This document shows positions 1-8,314 of a DNA stretch of 64,000 bases, piece after piece; positions within the stretch are counted from its first letter, which is position 1, and every line of letters begins with the position of its first letter. Below the pieces are notes generated by a model that saw nothing but the letters and a program-made list of their open reading frames with translations, did no database searches and had not been told where the DNA came from. Origin of the DNA: an uncultured Muribaculum sp. (GTDB taxonomy: Bacteria; Bacteroidota; Bacteroidia; Bacteroidales; Muribaculaceae); contig CAJUMZ010000015.1 in NCBI GenBank assembly GCA_910587665.1, positions 1 to 64,000 of the forward strand, given 5' to 3'. The position numbers were made by a program, and so were the translations under genes.

Positions 1-2
1 CT

Positions 3-350
3 CAAGAAGATTGGTCAATTCCCGATAACGAGGACATATCATATGAGATGAAAGTGAATGGGAAAAGCTATCAAGCTGTTTTTTTCCAATGGCCCACTGC
101 AATCGGAGATAGTATAATTCATGACCAAACCCTTGCTGATATAACATTAAGGACTTTATCTGGAGAGCTAAGTAATCTTTCAGAAGAAGAACGGCATAAT
201 GAAATTGAAAAGGTCTATTTGGAGAAGCTTTCAGCCTTAAGCTCGAATAAGAGAGTATGGTTCACTATATTAGAACAGGAATATGATAAATACGTCATTG
301 TTATGTATTATGAGAATGTTTACAATCTCAATAATGGCAAAGACTTGTAA
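3..350 (+). CDS. Hypothetical protein, 5' end outside window
   Basis: The reading frame is open from base 3 through a first internal ATG at 48 to a stop at 348-350, so the gene very probably starts upstream of the window and only its last ~115 residues are seen. The visible part is acidic and hydrophilic, with a predicted helical stretch rich in Glu and Leu (LSEEERHNEIEKVYLEKL) and an aromatic C-terminal end. There is no signal peptide or membrane segment. I do not recognise a family. It is followed after 18 bases by another unknown gene on the same strand and probably shares its transcript. Both belong to the integrated element whose recombinase lies at 2.1-3.4 kb. Confidence 0.6.
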   Translation, partial: QEDWSIPDNEDISYEMKVNGKSYQAVFFQWPTAIGDSIIHDQTLADITLRTLSGELSNLSEEERHNEIEKVYLEKLSALSSNKRVWFTILEQEYDKYVIVMYYENVYNLNNGKDL

Positions 351-368
351 ATAAAGACTATACAAATT

Positions 369-1088
369 ATGTATCCACACGATAATATTTTCAATATATA
401 TTACAACATTGGCAAGCGAACTCCATTCTTGGTGAAAAGGTGTGAGTTGGGGTTGGCTCGTTCTTCAAGCGAAGAAAGACGTCTTGACCCTAATCAAGAT
501 AGAACTTTTTTAGTTGAAACAGTAAAGCCACGAGGTAAGTACGGTAAGGCCTATGGAAAATGTTATGTAGATGGTAAGCCTGACGATAGTTATAGACAAG
601 GGTGCTATCCAAATATCAAAGATGAGGAAATCCCTTGTGCTGGATGCGGAGAATGGGTTCTTCTTGATGTTCCAGGGGTTGACATGAACGAAATATTCCC
701 CACCCGTCAATCAGACTATGTGATTGAGTTTGGGAAACACAAAGGAAAGACCATAAAAGAGATATATTCCCAAGATCCTAAATACATCTTTTGGCTAATG
801 GAGAAAGACCCTTATTTTAGGGTAGATTTTAATCAGCTGTTAGATATTCCGGAAAATTCATCGGATAGAGAGCGAATTATTAAGGAAGAAATAAACCGAG
901 TTTTCCCAAAAGCAACTCCCGATGATGTAATTTCTTTTGGAAAGCATAAAGGAAAAACCTTTCGAGAAATCTTTGCAACCGATCCAAATTATATTGATTG
1001 GTTCTTGCGAAACAATCAGACATTGGACATAGATGCAAATGCGTTTGTATCTATGATGAGAAATAAAAGTGAGGATTCCAAAGGTTGA
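369..1088 (+). CDS. Unknown protein with two ExoX C-terminal-like modules
   Basis: A 239-residue protein. Its most telling feature is a duplicated module, FGKHKGKT-(I/F)-(K/R)-E-I-(Y/F) followed by DP-(K/N)-YI-x-W, at about residues 118-144 and again at 187-213. This pattern resembles the small C-terminal domain found after exonuclease X-type nucleases and in some phage and mobile-element proteins; no DEDD exonuclease domain is present here. The N-terminal half holds C65, C79 and a CAGC pair at 90-93, which could bind zinc. There is no signal peptide, so it should be cytoplasmic. Function is unknown; a nucleic-acid-binding accessory protein of the integrated element is a guess from the module and the nearby recombinase. 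Confidence 0.7.
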   Translation: MYPHDNIFNIYYNIGKRTPFLVKRCELGLARSSSEERRLDPNQDRTFLVETVKPRGKYGKAYGKCYVDGKPDDSYRQGCYPNIKDEEIPCAGCGEWVLLDVPGVDMNEIFPTRQSDYVIEFGKHKGKTIKEIYSQDPKYIFWLMEKDPYFRVDFNQLLDIPENSSDRERIIKEEINRVFPKATPDDVISFGKHKGKTFREIFATDPNYIDWFLRNNQTLDIDANAFVSMMRNKSEDSKG

Positions 1089-2144
1089 CCTTTGGCATAT
1101 TGGGGATATTTTTAGCGTATCGGAACGATATGCGGCTCGAAAAATTCCCTAATATGCTAAGGAATTTCCTATCGTTGTAATTTCCTTGTCACTTCGGAAC
1201 AGCTGATTTTGTTGCACTCGGTATAATGGTGTACCATTGTACCGGGTGTAATGGTTACAGTGGGTTAAGGGTGGCGAGTTTTGGGATTACGGGTAATACC
1301 TAAACATAAACTCGCTCCACCCTTAAACTGCCTCTGACTGCAACGAGAAAAACAAAAGAGCGACCTTTACAGGAGTGCGGTTTCGGAGATGACTTTTCAA
1401 CGAAAAAGAAATCCCAAAACATATCCTTGCACTCCGCTTTTCCTCACCGTCTGCAATCATCGTAATGACTATTGTCATCGCTGTGACTATATCCGTTACA
1501 GTCATCGCAACGACTGTAATGATTGCAACAGTTTTTGTGATTATATCCGACCATCGGGAAAGAGCCTTTTGAGGTACTCAGAAGGTATCTTGCCGACCAA
1601 TTTTTTCTCGCTGCCTTCATCCGATTTTTTCTCGTTGCCCCCATTGCATTTCTTGCACTTTTGCACAATGGGAATGGTCAACTTTTTCAAGGGATAGAAC
1701 ATTCCGACCGTAGCCATATTTCAAGGTTACACCGTGGCATTTCTGACACTTTGACATTTTCGAAGTGAGCAGTAGCGCAAGGCGTGCATAGGGTTATCAC
1801 GGAAAATGTTGACCGACATCATCACACTTTCTGCATTATCTGCATTTTCAAGTAACCGGGTCAACTTTTCCCCGGAATAAGACATCTCGGAGTCAACCTA
1901 ATTTAGGAAAACAAATCCAAAATGCAGATAATGCAGGTTGTGCAGGTGAATTTCATTGATTTTTTCTTTTCGTCGCCGACTATATCCCAAGCATGTGCCG
2001 AGTTCGGTTTAGTCTTATATATACACCCCCGTACTGAACCAAACCAAAATTTTGGGAAAAGGCAACGAAAAAAAGAAGAACCCTCCGAGGTTGTTTCGGA
2101 GAGTTCCCAACATGCCAAAGTGTCAAAAATGCCAAGGGTAAAAA
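1089..2144. other. Repeat-rich non-coding end of an integrated element
   Basis: About 1 kb with no convincing gene; the open frames here have atypical composition and no recognisable product. It holds many short repeats: a perfect 18-bp inverted pair at 1831-1848 and 1919-1936, an imperfect 22-bp inverted pair at 1736-1757 and 2111-2133, and a cluster of nested short inverted and direct repeats around 1450-1550 (for example GTGAYTATATCCG twice, about 54 bp apart). Such regions beside recombinase genes of Bacteroidales conjugative elements often carry attachment, transfer-origin or regulatory sites. Which of these applies here cannot be told from the sequence. Confidence 0.5.
1831..1936. repeat. 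Perfect 18-bp inverted repeat with 70-bp spacer
   Basis: CTGCATTATCTGCATTTT at 1831-1848 is matched exactly by its reverse complement at 1919-1936. Each arm also contains a short internal direct repeat of the type TGCATtATcTGCAT. It could form a large cruciform, or act as paired binding sites for the nearby recombinase or its accessory factors. It is not followed by a T-run, so it is not a typical terminator. Confidence 0.6.
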
Positions 2145-3377
2145 CTACGGCATCGCATAGCTTATTGAGCCGAGGGAGTGGATTGCGTCCTGCTTCAAGC
2201 TGTCAACAACGTGGAGATATTTTTCCGTCATCGTTATGCTTGAATGCCCCATGAGGTCGGCAACGGTCTTTATGTTCGCTCCGTTGGAGAGGAGATTGAC
2301 AGCAAACGAGTGCCGGCTACAATGCCATGAGATTTTCTTCCGTATCCCTGCCTCGGCAACCCATTTCTTCAACTGCTGGTTACAGCTCACATAAGGGCCG
2401 ATTTTGAATATCGGCTCTGTTGAGCGGTCATTTGTCGTAGGCTCACCCACCAAAGCAAGCATATCATCAGTGAGCGGCGTTGTCACCCAGCTGCGGCTAC
2501 TTATGTTGCGGACTTTCTTCTGCTGGAATCGGAGCGTCTTTGTCATCGGGTCAACATTGGCGTATGTCAGTAACTTCACGTCACACCAGCGTATGCCGGT
2601 GAAAAGACAGAATATGAACGCACGTTGCATTTCGGTATTCTCACCCTTGTACCGTGTAGCCATAAGTCTTTTTATCTCATCGGGGCTTAATATCTCCTTT
2701 GAGAATGAGTTCCTATCCCATTTGATAGTTATCCCCTTGCAGGGGTGTTTCTTTATCAAACCATCGTCAAATGCGGCTGTGACAACCTTTTTGAAACGAC
2801 CGTACATCCCTTTTGGACCCTCGCCCGTGCCGTGCTTTTTAAGATAGTCAGTGAAAGCCGTCACCATATCGGGCGTAAGCTGCTCCATGCGGAGTACGGT
2901 GTCATATAGGCTGTACCGTGGCGATTCACGCAGGAAGTTGATGAACTTGGTGTATGACTGACGGATTGAGCATTTCATCATCCGTGAGAGATTGGGATTC
3001 TCGTTGAAGAAGTCACGATAGTATTGCAGGAAATCACGCTGACGCTCCTTTTTGAGCCGATAACCCTCCCTGTCCTCTAAAAACTCCTGCTCACGCTCAA
3101 ACCGTATCTTCTCGGCGAGGGCGAGAGTGTTCTTGTTCTGCAACCGCTCCTGCGTGTTGCGAGGGTGCAGCCAAATGTAGAGATTGAGGTTCTCTCGCTT
3201 GCGGATATGTTTCACTTGGTATTTCGGCTTTCCTGCCATAGCCCCCGAAGTGTAGAACACTTGGTTGCCGTTCTCGTCAAGCACGGGAGTTTCGGAACGA
3301 CCGAGGTAAAATTCCAGATAGAGGCTCGCACGACCGTCTTTGAGTTCGGACTGTTGCAGTTTGGGATTTTGTTTCAC
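2145..3377 (-). CDS. Tyrosine recombinase / integrase of a mobile element
   Basis: Site-specific recombinase that would integrate and excise the element to its left. Seen over 410 residues: an N-terminal arm-binding-like region, a SAM-like core-binding domain (about 115-215) and a catalytic domain (about 230-400) with R263 in TGIRWCDVKLL, H352 and R355 in WHCSRHSF, H378 in MGHSS and the nucleophile Y387 in EKYLHV, so the active site is complete. The present start is a GTG at 3375-3377 that lies in the end of a small inserted repeat element. Without that element the frame would begin at an ATG at 3686 and read MAKIESKN before KQNPKLQQ, so eight residues were lost and replaced by one. Whether the altered start is still translated well is uncertain. 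Confidence 0.93.
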   Translation of the reverse strand: MKQNPKLQQSELKDGRASLYLEFYLGRSETPVLDENGNQVFYTSGAMAGKPKYQVKHIRKRENLNLYIWLHPRNTQERLQNKNTLALAEKIRFEREQEFLEDREGYRLKKERQRDFLQYYRDFFNENPNLSRMMKCSIRQSYTKFINFLRESPRYSLYDTVLRMEQLTPDMVTAFTDYLKKHGTGEGPKGMYGRFKKVVTAAFDDGLIKKHPCKGITIKWDRNSFSKEILSPDEIKRLMATRYKGENTEMQRAFIFCLFTGIRWCDVKLLTYANVDPMTKTLRFQQKKVRNISSRSWVTTPLTDDMLALVGEPTTNDRSTEPIFKIGPYVSCNQQLKKWVAEAGIRKKISWHCSRHSFAVNLLSNGANIKTVADLMGHSSITMTEKYLHVVDSLKQDAIHSLGSISYAMP

Positions 3378-3662
3378 GGCTGACGCATCTTAATTATGAT
3401 TAAAATATGCCCTTTGGACATCTCAAATTCTTAATTTAGATTCTGATATGTTACAGAATCTTTGGTGAAATTTGAATCGATTGAGTATTTAATCCCAATA
3501 ACTGGCATATCTGATACAATCCTTTATCAACTAAATATTCGGAATGACAATTTTTCACACAACCCTACGCCCGTTAACGAATTAAAGTTTGTATTGAGGT
3601 GATATATTTACAATTGTATCTATTTATAAAAATTAAGATGCGTCAGCCCTGGGATTTTGTTT
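3362..3662. repeat. Target-site duplication flanking the MITE-like element
   Basis: The 13-bp direct repeat TGGGATTTTGTTT occurs at 3362-3374 and at 3650-3662. Because the last bases overlap the ends of the inverted repeats, the true duplication could be 11, 12 or 13 bp. The repeat encodes part of the integrase N-terminus (Q-N-P) in both copies, showing that the right-hand copy is the displaced original 5' end of the gene. Confidence 0.8.
3375..3651. mobile_element. MITE-like insertion in the 5' end of the integrase
   Basis: A 277-bp AT-rich segment bounded by inverted ends: GGCTGACGCATCTTAATT at 3378-3395 and its exact reverse complement at 3631-3648, with partial matching continuing outward. 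It is flanked by a direct repeat, TGGGATTTTGTTT, at 3362-3374 and 3650-3662, which is the expected target duplication of 11-13 bp. No transposase frame fits inside. Removing the element and one copy of the repeat restores a longer integrase start at 3686. Long duplications of this size are usual for IS4-family transposases, so a non-autonomous derivative of such an element is the best guess. Confidence 0.8.
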
Positions 3663-3938
3663 GTTCTTGCTTTCTATTTTAGCCATAAATGATTATCTTT
3701 GTGGAGCGCAAAGGTAATTAGAGGGATTGAAACGTAAAAACGACCCTCAACATCTATTAACAAACGAAACGTACAAAAGATGTACTGAATGAGAAAATCG
3801 GGGCAAAATCAGCGAAAAAGAAGAAACTCAATAAAAGGTTAATTCGCTGATTATCACTTAAGTTAATTCATCTTCATTCAACTGCATTTAAGGAATAAAA
3901 GACTTGGGTAAACAGTGTAATAAACCAAAATCATCATT

Positions 3939-4487
3939 ATGTCAACAACACCTGAAATCACCCGTGAAGAGGCTCAGAAATGGGTCGACAGCCGCGTATG
4001 GGCAAACGGCTGGAACGTGAACGCCGACAAATCAATCGACGCAGTGGAGTTTGTCACCCAGTACGAGCGCAACAAACCTCTTTGGGACAAGCTGTTCAAG
4101 TATCTTGCCGAGACTGATCCTATGACTCTTGAACCGGGTAAAGTCGTGCTTGAGGAGGGTCGTCTTTGGATAAACGTGCTTGAATATACCCCCAAGAGTG
4201 CCGCCGAGACAAAGACTGAATCACACGAAAAATTCATCGACCTGCAGTATACTTACGAGGGCAACGAAGTGATGGGTCTCGCCCACAAGGTGACACCGGT
4301 CACAGAATATGACCCCGTCAAGGACCGCACATTCTATGCTATCGAAGGCGACGTGGATTACACTCCGGCGACTCCTGACCGTTTCTTCCTCTATTTCCCG
4401 AAGGATATGCACCAGCCCTCCGTGAAAGGCGAAGGAGACGCAGTGACAAGCCGTAAACTGGTGGCAAAGATCGAGTATGCACGATAA
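3939..4487 (+). CDS. YhcH/YjgK/YiaL family protein
   Basis: A 182-residue protein of the YhcH/YjgK/YiaL (DUF386) family, small cupin-like proteins often linked to sialic acid or other sugar use and sometimes annotated as the beta subunit of an evolved beta-galactosidase. The family signature is visible in ESHEKFIDLQY at about 94-104 and in FPKDMHQPSV at about 154-163, each supplying a candidate metal-binding histidine, and in the final KLVAKIEY strand. There is no signal peptide. It stands alone between the integrated element and era, so the neighbourhood gives no pathway. The precise sugar substrate cannot be told from the sequence. Confidence 0.85.
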   Translation: MSTTPEITREEAQKWVDSRVWANGWNVNADKSIDAVEFVTQYERNKPLWDKLFKYLAETDPMTLEPGKVVLEEGRLWINVLEYTPKSAAETKTESHEKFIDLQYTYEGNEVMGLAHKVTPVTEYDPVKDRTFYAIEGDVDYTPATPDRFFLYFPKDMHQPSVKGEGDAVTSRKLVAKIEYAR

Positions 4488-4530
4488 TCACGTTGTCCTG
4501 CCTACAAGATGGTCGGCAACTGACATGCAA

Positions 4531-4572
4531 TAAATACGGGGCATAGTGAAATTTTACGGCTCCGTATTTGTT
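4531..4572 (+). terminator. Possible terminator after the YhcH-family gene
   Basis: AAATACGG (4532-4539) pairs with CCGTATTT (4562-4569) around a 22-base loop, just after the stop of the YhcH-family gene and before era. The T-run afterwards is weak, so this is only a moderate call. Confidence 0.4.
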
Positions 4573-4599
4573 ATATCTATATAATCAAAATTCAAGATT

Positions 4600-5490
4600 A
4601 TGAATGAAAACCATAAATCGGGATTTGTCAACATAGTAGGTAACCCTAATGTGGGCAAATCCACGCTGATGAACGACCTTGTAGGCGAGCGCATAAGCAT
4701 CATCACCTCCAAGGCCCAGACCACGCGTCACCGCATCACCGGCATAGTCAACACCGATGACTATCAGATCGTATTTTCCGATACCCCGGGTGTGTTGAAG
4801 CCCAACTATAAGATGCAGGAGGCAATGAGAGAATTTTCGGAGGGTGCCCTTACCGATGCCGACGTGCTCCTTTATGTGACCGACGTGGTGGAAGATCCGA
4901 CGAAAAATGCCGATTTCCTTGCGAAGGTAGCGAAGGAGAAAGTGCCTGTACTGCTTGTAATCAACAAAATCGACCTGCTAAAAGGCAACGAAGAGCTTGA
5001 AAAGATCGTAGGCAGGTGGAACGAATTGCTTCCCAACGCGGAGGTATTCCCCACTTCGGCAAAACTCGGATTCAATGTCGACACACTGATGCGCCGTATA
5101 ATAGAGCTGCTGCCGGTGGCTCCGCCATACTTCGGAAAGGATGCACTCACCGACAAGCCCGCGCGTTTCTTCGTCACCGAAATAATTCGCGAAAAAATGC
5201 TCCTCAACCTTGACAAGGAAGTTCCCTACTCGGTGGAGGTGGTCGTGGAAAAATTTGACGAGAAGGAAGACGGCATCCACATCATGACTGTCATCTACGT
5301 AGAGCGCGACTCGCAAAAAGGTATAATCATAGGAAAGGGTGGCTCGATGCTGAAAAAGATCGGAACCGAGGCACGAAAGGATATCGAAAAATTCTTTGAC
5401 AAGCACGTATATCTCGAGCTATTTGTAAAAGTCGAGAAAGACTGGCGCAACCGCGAAAACAAGTTGCGCTCGTTCGGCTACATAGAATAA
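4600..5490 (+). CDS. era: GTPase Era
   Basis: Essential GTPase that binds 16S rRNA and helps mature the small ribosomal subunit. The 296-residue length fits the family. The GTPase domain shows G1 GNPNVGKST (about 14-22), G3 DTPG (61-64) and G4 NKID (122-125). The C-terminal KH domain contains GIIIGKGGSMLKKIG, which binds the 3' end region of 16S rRNA. The gene stands alone on the + strand and its end faces the end of folA only five bases away, so the two transcripts converge. All key residues are present. Confidence 0.98.
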   Translation: MNENHKSGFVNIVGNPNVGKSTLMNDLVGERISIITSKAQTTRHRITGIVNTDDYQIVFSDTPGVLKPNYKMQEAMREFSEGALTDADVLLYVTDVVEDPTKNADFLAKVAKEKVPVLLVINKIDLLKGNEELEKIVGRWNELLPNAEVFPTSAKLGFNVDTLMRRIIELLPVAPPYFGKDALTDKPARFFVTEIIREKMLLNLDKEVPYSVEVVVEKFDEKEDGIHIMTVIYVERDSQKGIIIGKGGSMLKKIGTEARKDIEKFFDKHVYLELFVKVEKDWRNRENKLRSFGYIE

Positions 5491-5495
5491 TACTG

Positions 5496-5993
5496 TCAGC
5501 GTCGACGCTCGAAGTCGACAAAACGGTATGTGACACCGGTACGCGGGTCGGTAAAGGGCGATGACACCTCTTTTTCGACCCACGCCGTTTTATCTACCTC
5601 AGGCATAAACGTGTCAGCGTCCTCGACAGTGGCGTCAATCATCGTGAGGCGCAGCTCGTCGGCTATCGGGAACGCCTGACGGTATATTTCTCCGCCACCT
5701 ATCACCATCGCCTCGGCCGTACCGTTGACAAGACGTAGCGCGTCATTAAGCGACGCCGCAGTCTCAATGCCGGGTGCGGAATAATCATTCTGTCGCGTAA
5801 TCACAATGTTTCGTCGGTCAGGCAGCGCACCTTTCGGAAACGACTCAAATGTCTTCCTGCCCATTATTACCGGCTTACCTGTGGTTATAGCCTTGAATCG
5901 ACGCAGGTCGTCGCTGATATGAAACAGCAAGTCTCCCCGCCTGCCGATCGCCCCGCCGCGGGCGACCGCCGCTATGATAACAACCTTTGTCAT
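5496..5993 (-). CDS. folA: Dihydrofolate reductase
   Basis: Reduces dihydrofolate to tetrahydrofolate with NADPH, replacing the cofactor oxidised by thymidylate synthase. The 165-residue protein shows the family pattern: the N-terminal VVIIAAVARGGAIG strand and loop, the acidic active-site position in HISDDLRRFK, VIMGRKTFES for NADPH binding, and VIGGGEIY near residue 97. Its ATG overlaps the thyA stop by four bases, so it is translationally coupled to thyA and the ferredoxin-type gene upstream. This is a compact folate-thymidylate operon. Confidence 0.97.
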   Translation of the reverse strand: MTKVVIIAAVARGGAIGRRGDLLFHISDDLRRFKAITTGKPVIMGRKTFESFPKGALPDRRNIVITRQNDYSAPGIETAASLNDALRLVNGTAEAMVIGGGEIYRQAFPIADELRLTMIDATVEDADTFMPEVDKTAWVEKEVSSPFTDPRTGVTYRFVDFERRR

Positions 5994-6784
5994 ACCGCTA
6001 CCGTAGCCTTTATGTGAGGATGAGGATCATAGCCTTCAAGCGTGAAGTCCTCATACTTGAAATCAAATATCGACTTTACATCCGGGTTGAGCTTCATGAC
6101 AGGAAGCGGGCGCGGCTCCCGGGTAAGTTGCAGCTCGACCTGCTCCATATGATTGCTGTAGATATGAGCGTCGCCGAGAGTATGCACGAAATCACCCGGC
6201 TTAAGACCGGTCACCTGTGCCACCATAAGCAGAAGCAGGGCATAAGACGCGATGTTGAACGGCACACCAAGAAATATGTCGGCCGACCTTTGGTAAAGTT
6301 GCAGGCTCAGCTTGCCTCCCGCCACATAAAACTGGAAAAAGGCGTGACATGGCGGAAGCTTCATGTCGGGCAGATCGGCGACATTCCATGCACTAACGAT
6401 GATACGACGCGATTCCGGATTATTTTTAATCGTCTCGATAGCCTCCGTTATCTGGTCGATGTGACCTCCCTTGTAGTCTTTCCATTTACGCCACTGATAG
6501 CCGTAGATCGGGCCAAGGTAACCGTCGGCATCAGCCCATTCGTTCCATATCCTCACTCCGTGCTCCTGAAGATACTTTACATTTGTATCGCCCTGTAGAA
6601 ACCACAGCAATTCATATATGATTGACTTAAGATGGAGCTTCTTGGTTGTAAGAAGCGGAAAACCGTCTTCCATATTGAAGCGCATCTGATAGCCAAACAC
6701 GCTGTGAATGCCGGTGCCGGTGCGGTCACCTTTGTCTGCGCCATTCTCCTTGACATAGCGCAGAAGGTCAAGATATTGTTTCAT
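5990..6784 (-). CDS. thyA: Thymidylate synthase
   Basis: Makes dTMP from dUMP using methylene-tetrahydrofolate as one-carbon donor and reductant. At 264 residues it matches the length of the Escherichia coli enzyme, and the catalytic cysteine falls at position 146 in LPPCHAFFQF. GDRTGTG near the N-terminus and RRIIVSAWN before the active site bind the phosphate of dUMP. The start overlaps the upstream ferredoxin-type gene by four bases and the stop overlaps folA by four bases. The enzyme pair produces and recycles dihydrofolate in one transcript. Confidence 0.98.
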   Translation of the reverse strand: MKQYLDLLRYVKENGADKGDRTGTGIHSVFGYQMRFNMEDGFPLLTTKKLHLKSIIYELLWFLQGDTNVKYLQEHGVRIWNEWADADGYLGPIYGYQWRKWKDYKGGHIDQITEAIETIKNNPESRRIIVSAWNVADLPDMKLPPCHAFFQFYVAGGKLSLQLYQRSADIFLGVPFNIASYALLLLMVAQVTGLKPGDFVHTLGDAHIYSNHMEQVELQLTREPRPLPVMKLNPDVKSIFDFKYEDFTLEGYDPHPHIKATVAV

Positions 6785-7761
6785 AATTCCTCTTTTTTAA
6801 TTTTAAGGGTAGTGTCGGCAATCTCATTCATCGGGACACTCGCCGACGCGCTCGTCGTGCTCACTTTCGGAGGTAGCAATCGCTGCATCATAGGCAGAGA
6901 AAGCTGTTTTCGGGTAGGGCGGTAAAATATCGCGTCATCGGGACACACGTCTATGCAGTTAAAGCAGTTGACGCAGCGCGATCCGTCGACCACATGGTCG
7001 TCAAGATTTATACATGACGCCTTGCATATATATTCACACTTGCGGCAGTTGGTGCACAAGTCAGTGTCGATGTCAATATGCCATATCGAGCGCGCCGACG
7101 CCACGCCAAGCACCGTGCCGACGGGACAGAGACTATTGCAGTAAGTGCGCCCGTAAAACCAAGCCGGGATACTCACTCCCACCATTGTCACCGCGGATAG
7201 CACAACGGCAAATAGCGACACCTCGATATGTCCGACATAATAAATATCCCACCATCCGGTAGCGTTGCCGACAGAGGCTAGCAGATTGTTTATCCATCCC
7301 CACACAGGCTTCAGGATATTTATGACGAAGCGGCTATACATCGTATATGGCTCCATCACGGCAGGAATGATCGCGATACCGGCAATCATACTCACTGCAA
7401 ACACACCGAGACTTATATATCGCCACCGTGTAAGGGGCGCAGAATAGCGGTAGTCGCGTGCGACACCTTTCCGGCTGCATCTGCCGGCATGCCCCACGAT
7501 GTCGAGCCATGTGCCGAGAGGGCACACCGTCGAGCAGTAGACCCGGCCAAAGAGCAGCGACACAAGCAGCCAGAAAGCTGCCATCGTCACCGACAGCCCT
7601 ACCGCGACCGGAAATGCCTGCACATGTGACACCCATCCGAGCGGGCGAAGCAGCAGTTCGCTGTATTCCACCCACAAGAGCGTCACCATCACGAAGATGG
7701 CGGCTGATATGGCGATACGCCATCGCCTCAATCCGGTCCGTGCAGCAGGTCTTTTGCTCAT
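6781..7761 (-). CDS. Membrane-bound 4Fe-4S protein (NapH-like)
   Basis: Predicted polytopic membrane iron-sulfur protein of the NapH/polyferredoxin type. It has about five hydrophobic segments, two CP motifs at membrane boundaries (TVCPLGTW and SLCPVGT), and two complete ferredoxin signatures near the C-terminus (CTNCRKCEYICKASC and CVNCFNCIDVCP), enough for two 4Fe-4S clusters. It probably passes electrons across or along the inner membrane; the partner is unknown. An upstream in-frame TTG at 7800 is possible, but a TAATTTTG promoter box lies between the two, so the ATG at 7761 (326 residues) is preferred. It heads the thyA-folA operon with a four-base overlap, an unexpected partner for nucleotide synthesis. 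Confidence 0.88.
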   Translation of the reverse strand: MSKRPAARTGLRRWRIAISAAIFVMVTLLWVEYSELLLRPLGWVSHVQAFPVAVGLSVTMAAFWLLVSLLFGRVYCSTVCPLGTWLDIVGHAGRCSRKGVARDYRYSAPLTRWRYISLGVFAVSMIAGIAIIPAVMEPYTMYSRFVINILKPVWGWINNLLASVGNATGWWDIYYVGHIEVSLFAVVLSAVTMVGVSIPAWFYGRTYCNSLCPVGTVLGVASARSIWHIDIDTDLCTNCRKCEYICKASCINLDDHVVDGSRCVNCFNCIDVCPDDAIFYRPTRKQLSLPMMQRLLPPKVSTTSASASVPMNEIADTTLKIKKEEL

Positions 7762-7765
7762 ATTC

Positions 7766-7827
7766 AACAAAATTACAAAAATCCCACAATAAAATTTCAA
7801 TCAAAATCTTATTATTAGTAATTTTGC
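7766..7827. promoter_or_regulatory. Divergent -7 boxes between ferredoxin-type gene and yqeY
   Basis: Two Bacteroidetes -7 boxes, both TAATTTTG, point outward. One on the - strand near 7768-7775 lies only a few bases before the ATG of the ferredoxin-type gene; one on the + strand near 7820-7827 precedes the yqeY start at 7850. The - strand transcript would therefore have almost no leader. The -33 elements are not clear. Confidence 0.55.
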
Positions 7828-7849
7828 GTAATTAAAATATTCATAGCAA

Positions 7850-8299
7850 ATGGATCTCTTTGATAAAATCAGTGCCGATATAAAGTCGGCCATGCTTGCC
7901 AAAGACCGCGTAAGGCTTGAGACACTCCGCGGTATCAAGAAAGAATTTCTTGAGGCAAAGACAGCTCCCGGTGCCGACGGTGTTCTCACCGACGACGCTG
8001 CGATGAAAATACTCGTAAAGATGGTAAAACAGCGCAAGGAAAGTGCTGAAATCTATAATTCACAAAATCGTTCCGACCTTGCCGGCGACGAGCTTGCACA
8101 GGCATCCGTAATAGAAGAATATCTTCCCAAGCAGCTTTCTGAAGACGAGCTGACCGAAGAGCTGAAAGGAATTATCGCCAAGGTAGGCGCTACTTCAGCC
8201 AAGGATATGGGAAAAGTGATGGGCGTGGCCTCAAAGGCTCTTGCAGGCCGTGCCGACGGTCGTGCCATCTCCGCCAAGGTAAAGGAATTACTCGCTTAA
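7850..8299 (+). CDS. GatB/YqeY domain-containing protein
   Basis: A 149-residue stand-alone YqeY protein, related to the tail domain of the GatB subunit of the tRNA amidotransferase, a helical domain thought to touch tRNA. The family pattern is clear: MKSAMLAKDRVRLETLRGIKKEFLEAK-like N-terminal helix, then KQRKESAEIY, EEYLPKQLSEDEL and KDMGKVMGVASKALAGRADGRAIS. The exact role of free YqeY proteins is not established. It precedes serS by 15 bases on the same strand and is likely cotranscribed with it, which agrees with a translation-related role. Confidence 0.93.
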   Translation: MDLFDKISADIKSAMLAKDRVRLETLRGIKKEFLEAKTAPGADGVLTDDAAMKILVKMVKQRKESAEIYNSQNRSDLAGDELAQASVIEEYLPKQLSEDELTEELKGIIAKVGATSAKDMGKVMGVASKALAGRADGRAISAKVKELLA

Positions 8300-8314
8300 C
8301 AACTACATCGCTAT

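Noticed and set aside
1450..1550. A CRISPR array
   Set aside because: The repeats are short, irregular and overlapping, with no constant spacer length and no cas genes in the window.
1389..1697. A possible 102-residue protein in the repeat-rich region
   Set aside because: The sequence follows the DNA repeats (repeated HRNDC-like pieces) and looks like chance translation of repeats.
5987..6598. A 203-codon + strand frame opposite thyA
   Set aside because: Antisense to a complete thymidylate synthase gene with all active-site residues.
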